Shown: positions 13,884 through 21,728, numbered from the stretch's first letter. The stretch: 64,000 nucleotides of DNA from Hyphomonadaceae bacterium (GCA_023384105.1 JAHDXR010000001.1:310001-374000); one strand, 5' to 3'. Made by a program: numbers and translations. Notes: generated by a model from the letters alone, not told the origin.

Positions 13884-13921
13884 CAGGTGTCGGGTGTCAG
13901 GTGTCGGGTGTCAGGTGTCAG
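13884..13921. repeat. Tandem repeat, left border of the four-helix-bundle cassette
   Basis: caggtgtcgggtgt occurs twice and is followed by caggtgtcag, that is, alternating 7-mers caggtgt/cgggtgt. It begins 4 bases after the stop of the metallopeptidase gene. The inverted counterpart lies at 14307-14329. Confidence 0.85.
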
Positions 13922-13922
13922 A

Positions 13923-14309
13923 ATGGGCGAGCGACGGGGGAGTGTTGCGCCATCGGTCTGGGATATGCTGGTGTTTCGGAAGGCGTATGACGTTGCGCTT
14001 GAAATTCACCGCATAGCTCAGACCTTCCCGAAGCACGAGCAATACGAGTTGGCGAGCCAATTGCGGAGATCGAGCAAGTCTATCTGCGCCAATCTGGCCG
14101 AGGGACGGGCGCGTCAGCAAGGCTCGACGGCGGAGTTCAGACGGTTTGTGTTGATCGCCCTCGGCGGCGCTGACAAATCCGCGCTTTGGTGCAGTTTCGC
14201 CAAAGACCTCGGTTATCTCACCGACGAACAATACGAGCGCTTAGCAGAGCAATTCAGCGAGATTGCGCGGATGCTCAACGGGTTAGTCGCCAAGCTCAAC
14301 GCGCCCTGA
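13923..14309 (+). CDS. Four-helix-bundle protein (S23 / 23S rRNA intervening-sequence family)
   Basis: About 128 aa from ATG 13923 (MGERRGSV), or 114 aa from ATG 13965 (MLVFRKAYD). The sequence LVFRKAYDVALEIHRIAQTFPKHEQYELASQLRRSSKSICANLAEG is diagnostic for the four-helix-bundle family first found inside intervening sequences of 23S rRNA genes. Family members form pentameric helical bundles; the diversity-generating-retroelement protein Avd is a relative. There is no rRNA gene or reverse transcriptase here. Codon use is less GC-rich than in the neighbours, and the gene is framed by inverted copies of the caggtgtc repeat, both of which suggest it arrived as a unit. The function in free-standing form is unknown. 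Confidence 0.87.
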   Translation: MGERRGSVAPSVWDMLVFRKAYDVALEIHRIAQTFPKHEQYELASQLRRSSKSICANLAEGRARQQGSTAEFRRFVLIALGGADKSALWCSFAKDLGYLTDEQYERLAEQFSEIARMLNGLVAKLNAP

Positions 14310-14329
14310 TACCTGACACCTGACACCTG
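14307..14329. repeat. Right border repeat of the four-helix-bundle cassette
   Basis: tgatacctgacacctgacacctg is the reverse complement of the caggtgtcaggtgtca pattern on the left border. It includes the stop codon of the four-helix-bundle gene and ends 1 base before the stop codon of the LysR gene on the other strand. Confidence 0.85.
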
Positions 14330-14330
14330 C

Positions 14331-15221
14331 TCAAGGCTCCCAATCTTCCGCCTGTTCGATCAGGAACTGGCGGAAGGCGGCGATGCGCTTGGAGCGCTTC
14401 AGGTCGCTCGGATAGATGAAATAGACCTCGAAGCTCGGGCCTTCGAGTTCGGGCAGCACCTTCACCAGGTTCGGGTTCTCGCGCGCCATGTAGTCGGGCA
14501 CGCTGGCGATGCCGAAGCCGCTCTCGACCGCGCGCAGCATGCCGTAGACATTGTTGATCTCCAGCAGCGGCGGGCGCGGCTTGGCGTCCTCGCGGCCCGC
14601 GCGCTGGGCCCAGTCGAGTTCGCGCATCGGCGTCGGCACGCCGGCCTGGTAGGCGATGATGCGGTGATGGTCGAGGTCCTCGACCTGCTTCGGCGTGCCG
14701 TGGCGCTGAAGGTAGGCGGCCGAAGCATAGAGGCTCACGCGCACGTCCAGCAGCTTGCGCTGGATCAGGTCGGCGTGCGTCGCCGCCCACAGCCGGATCG
14801 CGCACTCGGCCTCGAGCTTCAGCAGGTCGTACTCGCGGTCGTCGAGCAGGATCTGCAGCCGCGTTTCCGGATAGGCGTCGGCGAAGGCGCCGAGGCGCGG
14901 CGCGAGCCAGGTGGAGCCGAACGCCACCGGCGCGGTGACTTTCAGATCGCCGATCACCTTCTCGCGCGCGTCCTTCAGCGTCGATTCCGCGATCACCGCC
15001 GCGCCCGCCATTTCGCGCGTGAACTCCCGCAGCGCCATGCCCGGCCCGGTCAGCAGCAGCCCGCGCGCATGCCGCTGGAACAGCGGCACGCCCATGTCGC
15101 TTTCCAGGGCGGCGATCTGGCGGCTGACCGAGGATTGGCTGACGCCCAGCTTCTCGGCCGCCGCGGTGAGGCTTCCGGTCTCGGCGGCGAAGTGAAACGT
15201 CTTGAGTTTGTCCCAGTCCAT
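14331..15221 (-). CDS. LysR-family transcriptional regulator
   Basis: I start at ATG 15221 (MDWDKLKTFHFAAETGSL, 296 aa); the much longer ORF in the track is a read-through of the frame into the neighbouring mscS gene. The N-terminal winged helix-turn-helix (LTAAAEKLGVSQSSVSRQIAALESDMGVPLFQRH) is classic LysR, followed by a two-lobed effector domain (VIGDLKVTAPVAFGSTWLAPRLGAF). The effector is not predictable. It is divergent from mscS across about 108 bases that contain a 14-bp palindrome, so it may regulate itself and possibly the channel gene. Its stop codon abuts the four-helix-bundle cassette. Confidence 0.92.
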   Translation of the reverse strand: MDWDKLKTFHFAAETGSLTAAAEKLGVSQSSVSRQIAALESDMGVPLFQRHARGLLLTGPGMALREFTREMAGAAVIAESTLKDAREKVIGDLKVTAPVAFGSTWLAPRLGAFADAYPETRLQILLDDREYDLLKLEAECAIRLWAATHADLIQRKLLDVRVSLYASAAYLQRHGTPKQVEDLDHHRIIAYQAGVPTPMRELDWAQRAGREDAKPRPPLLEINNVYGMLRAVESGFGIASVPDYMARENPNLVKVLPELEGPSFEVYFIYPSDLKRSKRIAAFRQFLIEQAEDWEP

Positions 15222-15272
15222 CAAGGCGTGGCTGTCCCGGTTCCGTAGGCGCCCAGATGGCGGCCTCCCGCG

Positions 15273-15286
15273 ATGCAATATTGCAT
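15273..15286. promoter_or_regulatory. Palindrome atgcaatattgcat between lysR and mscS
   Basis: A perfect 14-bp palindrome, AT-rich against its background, midway in the divergent promoter region. It is a plausible site for the LysR regulator, although the T-to-A spacing is one base off the usual T-N11-A. Confidence 0.45.
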
Positions 15287-15329
15287 AGCTCGCTTGTCCG
15301 GTCGATAGAGGAGAGACGGGCCAGGGAAG

Positions 15330-16358
15330 ATGCTGAAGCAATTTCAGGAACTGAGCGATTTCGACTTGGCGCGGATCGGCGCCGCGCACGTGACGGTGGG
15401 CAGCATGATCGGCGCGGCGCTGCTGACGCTGGCGTTTCTGGTGGCGGCCTGGCTGGTCGGCCACGCGCTGAAGCGGTTGCGCCAGCGCATGCGCGAAGGC
15501 AGCGCCGCGCTCTACCTGACCGAAAAGCTGCTGAGCTACGGGCTCGTCATGATCGGCCTTATCGCCGGCCTGTCGACGCTGGGGCTCGACCTCTCGTCGC
15601 TTGCGCTGTTCGCCGGCGCCATCGGCATCGGCCTGGGGCTCGGTCTGCAGGGGATCGTGAAGGAGTTCGTCTCCGGGCTGGTGCTGATTTCGGATCGCGC
15701 CGTCCATATCGGCGACTATGTCGAACTGCCCGAAGGCACGCGCGGGGTGGTGCAGGAGATCGGCCCGCGCGCCACGCGCATCCGCAACAACGACAACGTC
15801 TATCTGCTGGTGCCGAACTCGAAGCTGATCGAGAACACCATGATCAACTGGACGCTGCGCGGCGACACGCGCCGCATCCATGTGCCGTTTCGCGTGGCCC
15901 ACGGCGCCGACAAGGAGAAGGTGCGCGACGCCGTGCTCGCGGCCGCGCGCGACGTGCCGTTCACGATGCCCGAAACCGAGAGCCGCCGCACGCAGGTGTG
16001 GATGACCGGCTTCGGCGAATCCTGGCTCGATTTCGAACTGGTGGTGTGGCCGACGCTGGAGGCGGTGAAGCGGCCGAAGGCGATGAACGCCGCCTACACC
16101 TGGGCGATCGACGATGCGCTGCGCAAGGCCGCGATCGAGATTCCGTACCCGCAGCGCGAGCTGCGCGTGCGCGGCTTCTTCGGTCATGAAGGCGAGGACG
16201 CGCTGCGCACGCTGCGGCTGGAAAGCACTGGCGAGGCGGAAGGCGCGCCGGCGGAGACCACCACCAACGACGCCGCCGACGATCTCATGCGCCCGCCGCC
16301 GGAACCCGAGCCCGAAGAGCTGGACTCCGGCGCCGACCGCGCAGCGCGAAAGGCCTAA
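15330..16358 (+). CDS. Small-conductance mechanosensitive channel (MscS family)
   Basis: A 342-aa membrane protein. It shows three membrane helices in the first 115 residues, the third being the glycine-rich pore helix (FAGAIGIGLGLGLQGIVKEFVSGLVL). The MscS beta domain follows (RAVHIGDYVELPEGTRGVVQEIGPRATRIRNND, VPNSKLIENTMINWT), then an acidic, proline-rich cytoplasmic tail. It would open on membrane tension to release solutes under hypo-osmotic shock. The ATG at 15330 follows gaggaga-type purines. Divergent from the LysR gene. Confidence 0.92.
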   Translation: MLKQFQELSDFDLARIGAAHVTVGSMIGAALLTLAFLVAAWLVGHALKRLRQRMREGSAALYLTEKLLSYGLVMIGLIAGLSTLGLDLSSLALFAGAIGIGLGLGLQGIVKEFVSGLVLISDRAVHIGDYVELPEGTRGVVQEIGPRATRIRNNDNVYLLVPNSKLIENTMINWTLRGDTRRIHVPFRVAHGADKEKVRDAVLAAARDVPFTMPETESRRTQVWMTGFGESWLDFELVVWPTLEAVKRPKAMNAAYTWAIDDALRKAAIEIPYPQRELRVRGFFGHEGEDALRTLRLESTGEAEGAPAETTTNDAADDLMRPPPEPEPEELDSGADRAARKA

Positions 16359-16373
16359 GCCACGCCGGGCGCG

Positions 16374-17351
16374 TCAGGCGGCGGCGGTTTTGCCGTGATC
16401 GAGTTCGGCGGCGGCGAGGAAGCGCTCGGCTTCGAGCGCGGCCATGCAGCCGAAGCCCGCCGCCGTCACCGCCTGGCGATAGGTGTCGTCGGCGACATCG
16501 CCGGCGGCGAACACGCCGGGAATGTTGGTCTCGGTCGTTCCCGGCTTCACGATGATGTAGCCGTTGTCCTTCATCGCCACGTGGCCCTTGAACAGCTCGG
16601 TCGCCGGCGCGTGGCCGATGGCGACGAAGACGCCGTCCACGCTGCGTTCCTCGCGCTCGCCGGTGTTCAGGTTCTTGATGACGACGCCTGTGACGCCGAG
16701 CGGATCTTCCGCGCCGACGATCTCCTCGACGGCGCTGTTCCAGACCACTTCGATGCGCGGATGGTTGAGCAGGCGCTCCTGCAGCACTTTCTCCGCGCGC
16801 AATGAATCGCGGCGATGGATCAGCGTCACCTTGCTGGCGAGGTGCGAGAGATAGAGCGCTTCCTCGACCGCGCTGTTGCCGCCGCCGACCACCGCCACGT
16901 CCTTGCCGCGGAAGAAGAAGCCGTCGCAGGTGGCGCAGGCGCTGACGCCGAAGCCCTGGAATTTCTGCTCGCTCGGCAGGCCCAGCCACTTCGCCTGCGC
17001 GCCGGTGGCGATGATCAGCGCGTCGGCGAGATAGACCTGGCCGCTGTCGCCAGTGAGACGGAACGGGCGCTGGCCGAGTTCGGCTTTGACGATGGTGTCC
17101 TCGACGATCTCCGTGCCGACATGCTTCGCCTGCGTGCGCATCTGCTCCATCAGCCATGGACCCTGGATCGCCTCGGCGAAGCCGGGATAGTTTTCGACGT
17201 CGGTGGTGATGGTGAGCTGGCCGCCCGGCTGCAGGCCCGAGATCAGCAGCGGCTTGCGCAGCGCACGCGCGGCGTAGATCGCGGCGGTGTAGCCGGCGGG
17301 GCCGGAGCCGATGACGATGACGGGGGCGTGGCGGGCGGCGGGTTCGGTCAT
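16374..17351 (-). CDS. trxB: Thioredoxin reductase
   Basis: A 325-aa flavoprotein of normal length. The FAD-binding GSGPAGYTAAIYAAR lies near the N-terminus, the redox-active CATC in SACATCDGFFF, the NADPH-binding GGGNSAVEEALYLS in the middle, and the second FAD motif GVFAAGDVADDTYRQAVTAAGFG at the C-terminus. It passes electrons from NADPH to thioredoxin in the cytoplasm, which in turn can serve the LMW-type arsenate reductase encoded downstream. Convergent with mscS, with only 15 bases between the stops. Confidence 0.96.
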   Translation of the reverse strand: MTEPAARHAPVIVIGSGPAGYTAAIYAARALRKPLLISGLQPGGQLTITTDVENYPGFAEAIQGPWLMEQMRTQAKHVGTEIVEDTIVKAELGQRPFRLTGDSGQVYLADALIIATGAQAKWLGLPSEQKFQGFGVSACATCDGFFFRGKDVAVVGGGNSAVEEALYLSHLASKVTLIHRRDSLRAEKVLQERLLNHPRIEVVWNSAVEEIVGAEDPLGVTGVVIKNLNTGEREERSVDGVFVAIGHAPATELFKGHVAMKDNGYIIVKPGTTETNIPGVFAAGDVADDTYRQAVTAAGFGCMAALEAERFLAAAELDHGKTAAA

Positions 17352-17516
17352 GTGTCTGGCCTTGCAGGGATTCGTCAGGGCCCCAATATGGCGGCGTCGC
17401 CCCGGCGCTCAAAGCGCTGCGCCGCATCCGCGGCCACAAGGCTCCTCCGCATCTGCGGACATTGCCCCGGAACCAAAGGGGGATATGGTGCCCGAGCCGC
17501 ACTGAAGGGGCGCTTG

Positions 17517-17873
17517 TTGTCCGACCGGTATAAGATCCTCATCGTCGAGGACGACGCCCTCATCGCCATGGAGCTCGAAGAGCGGCTCCAGGAGATGGGC
17601 TATGACGTGCTCGGCCCCGCAGCGACCGTGGACGAGGCGCGCCAGGCGCTGAACGGCCGCCGGCCCGACGCGGCGCTGCTCGACTCCAACCTCGCCGGCG
17701 TCTCCAGCACCGAACTGGCGGCTGCGCTGGCCGCGGACGGCGTGCCGGTGGCGTTCTGCACGGGCTACGACACCATCAAGAACCTGCCGCCGCAGCTCAA
17801 GCACGCGCCGATCCTGACCAAGCCGATCGCCGACGCCGAGCTGCTGAAGGTGCTGAAGCAGCTGGTCAGCTGA
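17517..17873 (+). CDS. Single-domain response regulator (receiver only)
   Basis: About 118 aa, no output domain. The receiver motifs are complete: acidic pocket VEDDALIAME, phosphoacceptor ALLDSNLAG, switch Thr in FCTGYD, and Lys in LTKPIAD. The long frame in the track reads through trxB antisense; the real start is a TTG at 17517 (or 17514), with AGGGG at a good spacing and no ATG available. Such receivers (often GcrA/LovR/SdrG-like in alphaproteobacteria) act as phosphate sinks or signal through protein contacts. No kinase gene is adjacent, so the partner is unknown. Confidence 0.85.
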   Translation: MSDRYKILIVEDDALIAMELEERLQEMGYDVLGPAATVDEARQALNGRRPDAALLDSNLAGVSSTELAAALAADGVPVAFCTGYDTIKNLPPQLKHAPILTKPIADAELLKVLKQLVS

Positions 17874-17914
17874 GCCGGGCCAAGCCCGCATCACGGTCCT
17901 TGCACCGATAATGA

Positions 17915-17938
17915 TTCGATGTTACTCGAAATATCGAA
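17915..17938 (+). promoter_or_regulatory. ArsR-type operator before arsR
   Basis: ttcgat-N12-atcgaa, an inverted repeat with an additional tcgaa in the middle, ends exactly at the base before the arsR ATG. The TTCGA/TCGAA half sites and the position over the promoter fit autorepression by ArsR. Confidence 0.6.
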
Positions 17939-18271
17939 ATGAAGAGCAAGGACGTCATTGGGGCGCTGAGCGCCTTGGCCAACGAGCATCGGCTCGCCGT
18001 GTTCAGGCTGCTGGTGCAGGCCGGTCCGGAGGGGAAGGCGGCGGGCGAGATCGCCGCTGCGCTGGAGACGCCCGCTTCGTCGCTGTCGTTTCACCTCGCC
18101 CATCTCACCCGCGCCGGGCTCATCAATCAGCGCCGCGAGAGCCGGTCGCTGATCTATTCGGCCGACTTCGCGGCGATGAACGGCCTCGTCGGCTTCCTGA
18201 CCGAGAATTGCTGCGGCGGCGCCTCGTGCGCGCCCGCCGCCGCGTCGCCGAACAAGAGGAAGGCGTCATGA
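17939..18271 (+). CDS. arsR: ArsR-family metalloid-responsive repressor
   Basis: A 110-aa winged-helix protein: LSALANEHRLAVFRLLVQAGPEG (dimer and scaffold helices), the recognition helix ETPASSLSFHLAHLTRAGLI, and the wing (QRRESRSLIYSADF). The cysteines of the C-terminal ENCCGGASC are the likely arsenite ligands, as in the alphaproteobacterial and Acidithiobacillus type of ArsR rather than the E. coli CVC type. It heads a four-gene operon with an ATP-grasp gene, arsC and an aquaporin, and an inverted repeat lies directly in front of the ATG. Binding of As(III) would release it from DNA. Confidence 0.9.
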   Translation: MKSKDVIGALSALANEHRLAVFRLLVQAGPEGKAAGEIAAALETPASSLSFHLAHLTRAGLINQRRESRSLIYSADFAAMNGLVGFLTENCCGGASCAPAAASPNKRKAS

Positions 18272-18280
18272 TGCGTCTGC

Positions 18281-19543
18281 ATGCGCGTGAATAGGGGGTT
18301 CGCCGAGCAGCTCAATCGTGAGTGCCTATGCGTTTCGGTTGATCGCTCGTTGCTGCAGCAGACGTTCCAGCGCGCTTCCAATCATCCGGACGATATTGCC
18401 GACCTCATTGCTGAGCGGCCGCATCTGTTCGCCGATGCGCCGGTGTTTCTGGCGCGCTCCGACGCGGCGGCGATGATGGACGTTGTCGCCGCGATCGAGG
18501 CGGCGGTGCGACTGGACGGCTTTCGTGAGGCGGCGCTGGCGCATGCGCCGGCGATCGCGCGTGCCGATCACGGCCCGGTTGGCGCGTTTATAGGCTACGA
18601 CTTTCACATCACGGCCAGCGGCCCGAAGCTCATCGAAGTCAACACCAATGCCGGCGGCGCCTTTCTCAATGCGTTTCTAGCGCGGGCGCAGCGTGCGTGT
18701 TGTGCGCCGCTCGACGGTTTTTCGGCGGCGCCGCTGGCGGAGACGTTTGAAGCCAACGTCGTAGCGATGTTCGAGGCCGAGTGGCGCAGCCAGCGTCCCG
18801 ACGGGTGCCTCCGCCGCATCGCTATCGTCGATGACGCGCCTTCGGGGCAGTATCTCTATCCGGATTTCTTGCTGGCGCGGCGGGCGCTGACGAACGCCGG
18901 CTATGACGTTGTCATCGCCGATGCGTCGGAACTTGCTCTTGCGGATGGGGCGCTGCGGCACGAGGGCCGTACCGTCGATCTTGTTTACAGCAGGCTGGTG
19001 GATTTTGCGCTGGCGGAGGCGCCGCACTCCGCTTTGCGGGAAGCATATGAAACGGGCGCAGCTGTGGTGACGCCGAACCCGCGCAATCACGCGCTCTATG
19101 CCGACAAGCGCAATTTACTGCTGCTGTCGGATGCGAAGGAGCTGGCGCGATGGGGCCTTTCTCAGCAGCATCTCGACCAGCTGCGGGCGGCGCCGCGTGC
19201 GCTTGAGGTTTCGGCGGTAAATGCCGAGGCGCTCTGGGAGGCTCGCAAGGGATATTTCTTCAAGCCGGCGAGCGGCTATGGGGGAAAGGCTGTCTATCGC
19301 GGCGATAAGCTGACGCGGAGCGCTTGGGATCATGTGCGCGCGGGCGGTTACATCGCGCAGGAGTTCGCCGCGCCGAGCGAGCGCATCGTGCGCGTCGGCG
19401 ACGAAACCCGAATCTGCAAGCTCGATGTGCGGCTGTTCACTTATGACGGCGCGCTGCTGCTGGCGGCTGCTCGCGTCTATCGCGGACAAACCACCAATTT
19501 TCGCACGCCAGGCGGCGGGTTCGCATCCGTTTTGATCGTTTAG
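18281..19543 (+). CDS. ATP-grasp enzyme of unknown product in the ars operon
   Basis: A 420-aa protein. Near the C-terminus it has ATP-grasp features: a lysine in a glycine loop (FFKPASGYGGKAVYRGDK, residues about 326-343), an adenine-hinge-like YIAQEF (357-362), KLDVRLFTYDG (380-390) and TNFRTPGGGF at the end. The expected final magnesium motif (ExNxxxGG) is missing there but occurs early, as LIEVNTNAGGAFLN (117-130), which suggests a circularly permuted ATP-grasp fold. Such enzymes join a carboxylate to an amine or thiol using ATP; glutathione-, glutathionylspermidine- and peptide-ligases are relatives. It lies 9 bases after arsR and 12 before arsC. A role in making or modifying a thiol or amide compound used against arsenic is my inference only. 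Confidence 0.7.
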   Translation: MRVNRGFAEQLNRECLCVSVDRSLLQQTFQRASNHPDDIADLIAERPHLFADAPVFLARSDAAAMMDVVAAIEAAVRLDGFREAALAHAPAIARADHGPVGAFIGYDFHITASGPKLIEVNTNAGGAFLNAFLARAQRACCAPLDGFSAAPLAETFEANVVAMFEAEWRSQRPDGCLRRIAIVDDAPSGQYLYPDFLLARRALTNAGYDVVIADASELALADGALRHEGRTVDLVYSRLVDFALAEAPHSALREAYETGAAVVTPNPRNHALYADKRNLLLLSDAKELARWGLSQQHLDQLRAAPRALEVSAVNAEALWEARKGYFFKPASGYGGKAVYRGDKLTRSAWDHVRAGGYIAQEFAAPSERIVRVGDETRICKLDVRLFTYDGALLLAAARVYRGQTTNFRTPGGGFASVLIV

Positions 19544-19555
19544 GGGGAACTCGTC

Positions 19556-20086
19556 ATGAGCGCGTCGGCATCGCACCGCCCATACAACGTGCTTTTTCTT
19601 TGCACCGGCAACTCAGCCCGCTCGATCCTCGCTGAAGCGATTTTGAATCGTCTCGGCGCCGGCAAGTTCGTGGCGTTCTCCGCCGGTTCGCAGCCGAAAG
19701 GCGAGGTCAATCCGCACACGCTGCGCTTGCTCGAGCGCTTCAACTACAAAATCGGCGACCTCCGCTCAAAGAGCTGGGACGAGTTCGCTCAAGCTGGCGC
19801 GCCGCCGCTCGATTTCGTGTTCACCGTTTGCGACAACGCGGCTGGCGAAGCATGTCCGGTGTGGCCGGGCCAGCCGATGACGGCGCACTGGGGCGTTCCC
19901 GATCCCGCGGCGGTCGAAGGCTCGGATTTTGAGATCGGCAAAGCGTTCGTCGACGCCTACACGCGGCTCAGCAATCGCATTTCGCTGTTCGTCAACTTGC
20001 CGTTCTCGGGATTGGACCGCCTCTCCCTGCAGGCGCGCTTGAGCGATATCGGCCGAACGCCCGACGACGCCGGCCTGAAACAATGA
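19556..20086 (+). CDS. arsC: Arsenate reductase, low-molecular-weight phosphatase type
   Basis: A 176-aa protein. The P-loop NVLFLCTGNSARSILAEAIL is the CX5R phosphatase loop of thioredoxin/glutathione-linked ArsC proteins; the second and third redox cysteines probably lie in FTVCDNAAGEACPVWP. It reduces arsenate to arsenite. The last 30 residues (NRISLFVNLPFSGLDRLSLQARLSDIG) are the usual tail of this alphaproteobacterial subgroup. There is no arsB or acr3 pump in the operon; the following aquaporin gene overlaps by 4 bases and offers the exit route for arsenite. Confidence 0.92.
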   Translation: MSASASHRPYNVLFLCTGNSARSILAEAILNRLGAGKFVAFSAGSQPKGEVNPHTLRLLERFNYKIGDLRSKSWDEFAQAGAPPLDFVFTVCDNAAGEACPVWPGQPMTAHWGVPDPAAVEGSDFEIGKAFVDAYTRLSNRISLFVNLPFSGLDRLSLQARLSDIGRTPDDAGLKQ

Positions 20087-20802
20087 CCTTCGACATGAGG
20101 CGGCGCGCAGCGGCCGAGGCTGCGGGCGCGCTCGTCCTCTCCGCCGTCGTGATCGGCTCCGGCGTGATGGGCGAGCGTCTGGCGGGCGGCAATGACGCCA
20201 TCGCGCTGCTCGCCAATACGCTTGCCACGGCCGCCATCCTGTTCGTGCTGATCGCCGCGCTGGCGCCGGTGTCCGGCGCGCACTTCAACCCCGCGGTGAC
20301 CTTGGTGGCGCTGCTGCGCCGGCAGCTCAAGCGAGGCGATGCGCTGATTTATGTTATTGCTCAGCTTGCCGGCTGCGCCGCCGGCGCCGTGCTTGCGCAT
20401 GCGCTGTTTGAACTCCCGCTGCTGCAGGTCGGCGGGGTTGAGCGTTCGGGGCTGGCGCAGATGGCGTCCGAGTCGGCTGCGACGTTCGCTTTGGTCGGCT
20501 GCATTCTGCTGACGTCGCACGCGCGCCCGCAAGCCACTGCGTCGGCTGTCGCGCTGACGATCGCCGCCGGCTATTGGTGGACCTCCTCCACATCCTTCGC
20601 CAACCCGGCCATCACTTTGGCGCGCGCCTTGAGCGACACGTTCGCCGGCATCCGGATGGCGGATGTTGCTGGCTTCGTGGTGGCGCAGCTGATCGGCGCT
20701 GGCGCAGCGTTGGCCGCGTTCAACTGGCTTTACCGCGCGCGCGCGGACCAGGCGGTGAGCACGGCGGCGGCGGCGCGGTCGGTTTCCAGGAGCGGGGGAT
20801 AG
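20083..20802 (+). CDS. aqpS: Aquaporin, probable arsenite channel (AqpS-like)
   Basis: A 239-aa MIP-family channel with six predicted membrane helices and both half-helix signatures, SGAHFNPAVT and STSFANPAIT. In Sinorhizobium meliloti the ars-operon aquaporin AqpS lets arsenite formed by ArsC leave down its gradient; the same gene partners here suggest the same job. It starts inside the arsC stop (ATGA). The last 20 or so residues (RADQAVSTAAAARSVSRSGG) are antisense to the end of the ELM1 gene and look like read-through to the next stop, so the operon's natural end was probably near 20735. Confidence 0.85.
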   Translation: MTFDMRRRAAAEAAGALVLSAVVIGSGVMGERLAGGNDAIALLANTLATAAILFVLIAALAPVSGAHFNPAVTLVALLRRQLKRGDALIYVIAQLAGCAAGAVLAHALFELPLLQVGGVERSGLAQMASESAATFALVGCILLTSHARPQATASAVALTIAAGYWWTSSTSFANPAITLARALSDTFAGIRMADVAGFVVAQLIGAGAALAAFNWLYRARADQAVSTAAAARSVSRSGG

Positions 20803-21728
20803 GTCCAGCTTTCGAGCACGCCGTTGAAGGGGCGGGCGCAGCCGCGCTTGGCGAGGCTCCGGTGGAACGCGTCGAGCTTGCCGCCCGCGCCGTCGACGGC
20901 GAGCACATGGATCGGCTTGCCGGTCGCCGCCGCTTCCGTCGCCATGTTGACGCTATCGGCGGTGACGAAGATGTGGTCCGCCGCGCCGAGCATCGGGAAA
21001 TACGGGTTCGGCCCTTCGCCTTCGTAGAACACGGCGCTGTGCGGGGCGAGCCAGGTGCGGAACTGCATGCGCGCCGCTTGCCCGGTGCGGCGCGAGAGCG
21101 TCGCCATCAGCGAGCCGCCGGTCTGGCGCTGCACCGAAACCAGCGCGTCGGCGATCGCGCGCGCGCGCCGGCCGGAAATGTCCTGGCGCTTCGACTTGCC
21201 GCCGATCAGCACGGCGAAGCGCGGGCCGGGCAGGTCTTCGAGCGGCGGCGTGAACTCGATCAGCGCCTGGTCCAGCCGCTCCGGCGTCACCCGATGGCAG
21301 GCGCCGACGATCGGCAGCACGTTTGCGCCTTCCAGGCCGTCATGGATCGGCGGGATGACGACGTCGAACTCGCGCGGGTTCACGCGCGGGTCCTGCAGCT
21401 GCACGACGAAGCTCTTGCCGCCCGACCAGTGCTTCACGCCCAAAGCAAACGGGATCGAAGCGCGGCCGCAGCCGATGAAGATGTCCGGCCAGGGCGGCGC
21501 GATCTCGTCGGAGCCGAGCGTGGTGGCGAGCCGCGGCGCCGGCACGAAGCCGGGCGGCAGCCAGCGCCATGGCGTCCGCAGGCTCAGCCGCTTGGTGGCG
21601 AGCTTGATCGGCGCGCGCCGGCCGATCGCCTCGGCGAGGCCAAGCGCCTGGTTCTCGATCCCGGCGCGGCCGTCCGTGACCACCCAGACGTGGATCGGCT
21701 CGGCAGGCTGATAGCCGACGCTTCTCAT
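20730..21728 (-). CDS. ELM1-family protein (DUF1022)
   Basis: A 332-aa protein of the family named after plant mitochondrial fission protein ELM1. Recognisable parts are VWVVTDGRAGIENQALGLAEAI at the start, PDIFIGCGRASIPFAL, the conserved VVQLQDPRV and GANVLPIVGACHRVT, and the glycosyltransferase-B-like end (DHIFVTADSVNMATEAAATGKPIHVL). Bacterial members are uncharacterised, and the fold suggests a nucleotide-sugar-using transferase. It begins with a 4-base overlap with the toxin gene upstream and ends 73 bases inside the aquaporin gene on the opposite strand; its TAA is part of aquaporin codons. Confidence 0.85.
   Translation of the reverse strand: MRSVGYQPAEPIHVWVVTDGRAGIENQALGLAEAIGRRAPIKLATKRLSLRTPWRWLPPGFVPAPRLATTLGSDEIAPPWPDIFIGCGRASIPFALGVKHWSGGKSFVVQLQDPRVNPREFDVVIPPIHDGLEGANVLPIVGACHRVTPERLDQALIEFTPPLEDLPGPRFAVLIGGKSKRQDISGRRARAIADALVSVQRQTGGSLMATLSRRTGQAARMQFRTWLAPHSAVFYEGEGPNPYFPMLGAADHIFVTADSVNMATEAAATGKPIHVLAVDGAGGKLDAFHRSLAKRGCARPFNGVLESWTYPPLLETDRAAAAVLTAWSARAR

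Noticed and set aside
13884-13921. Possible CRISPR repeats
   Set aside because: The 7-bp units are contiguous with no spacers and no cas genes are nearby; it is a short tandem repeat border.
14331-16187. 618-aa LysR frame as one long protein
   Set aside because: The first 320 residues are antisense to mscS; the LysR helix-turn-helix begins at ATG 15221.
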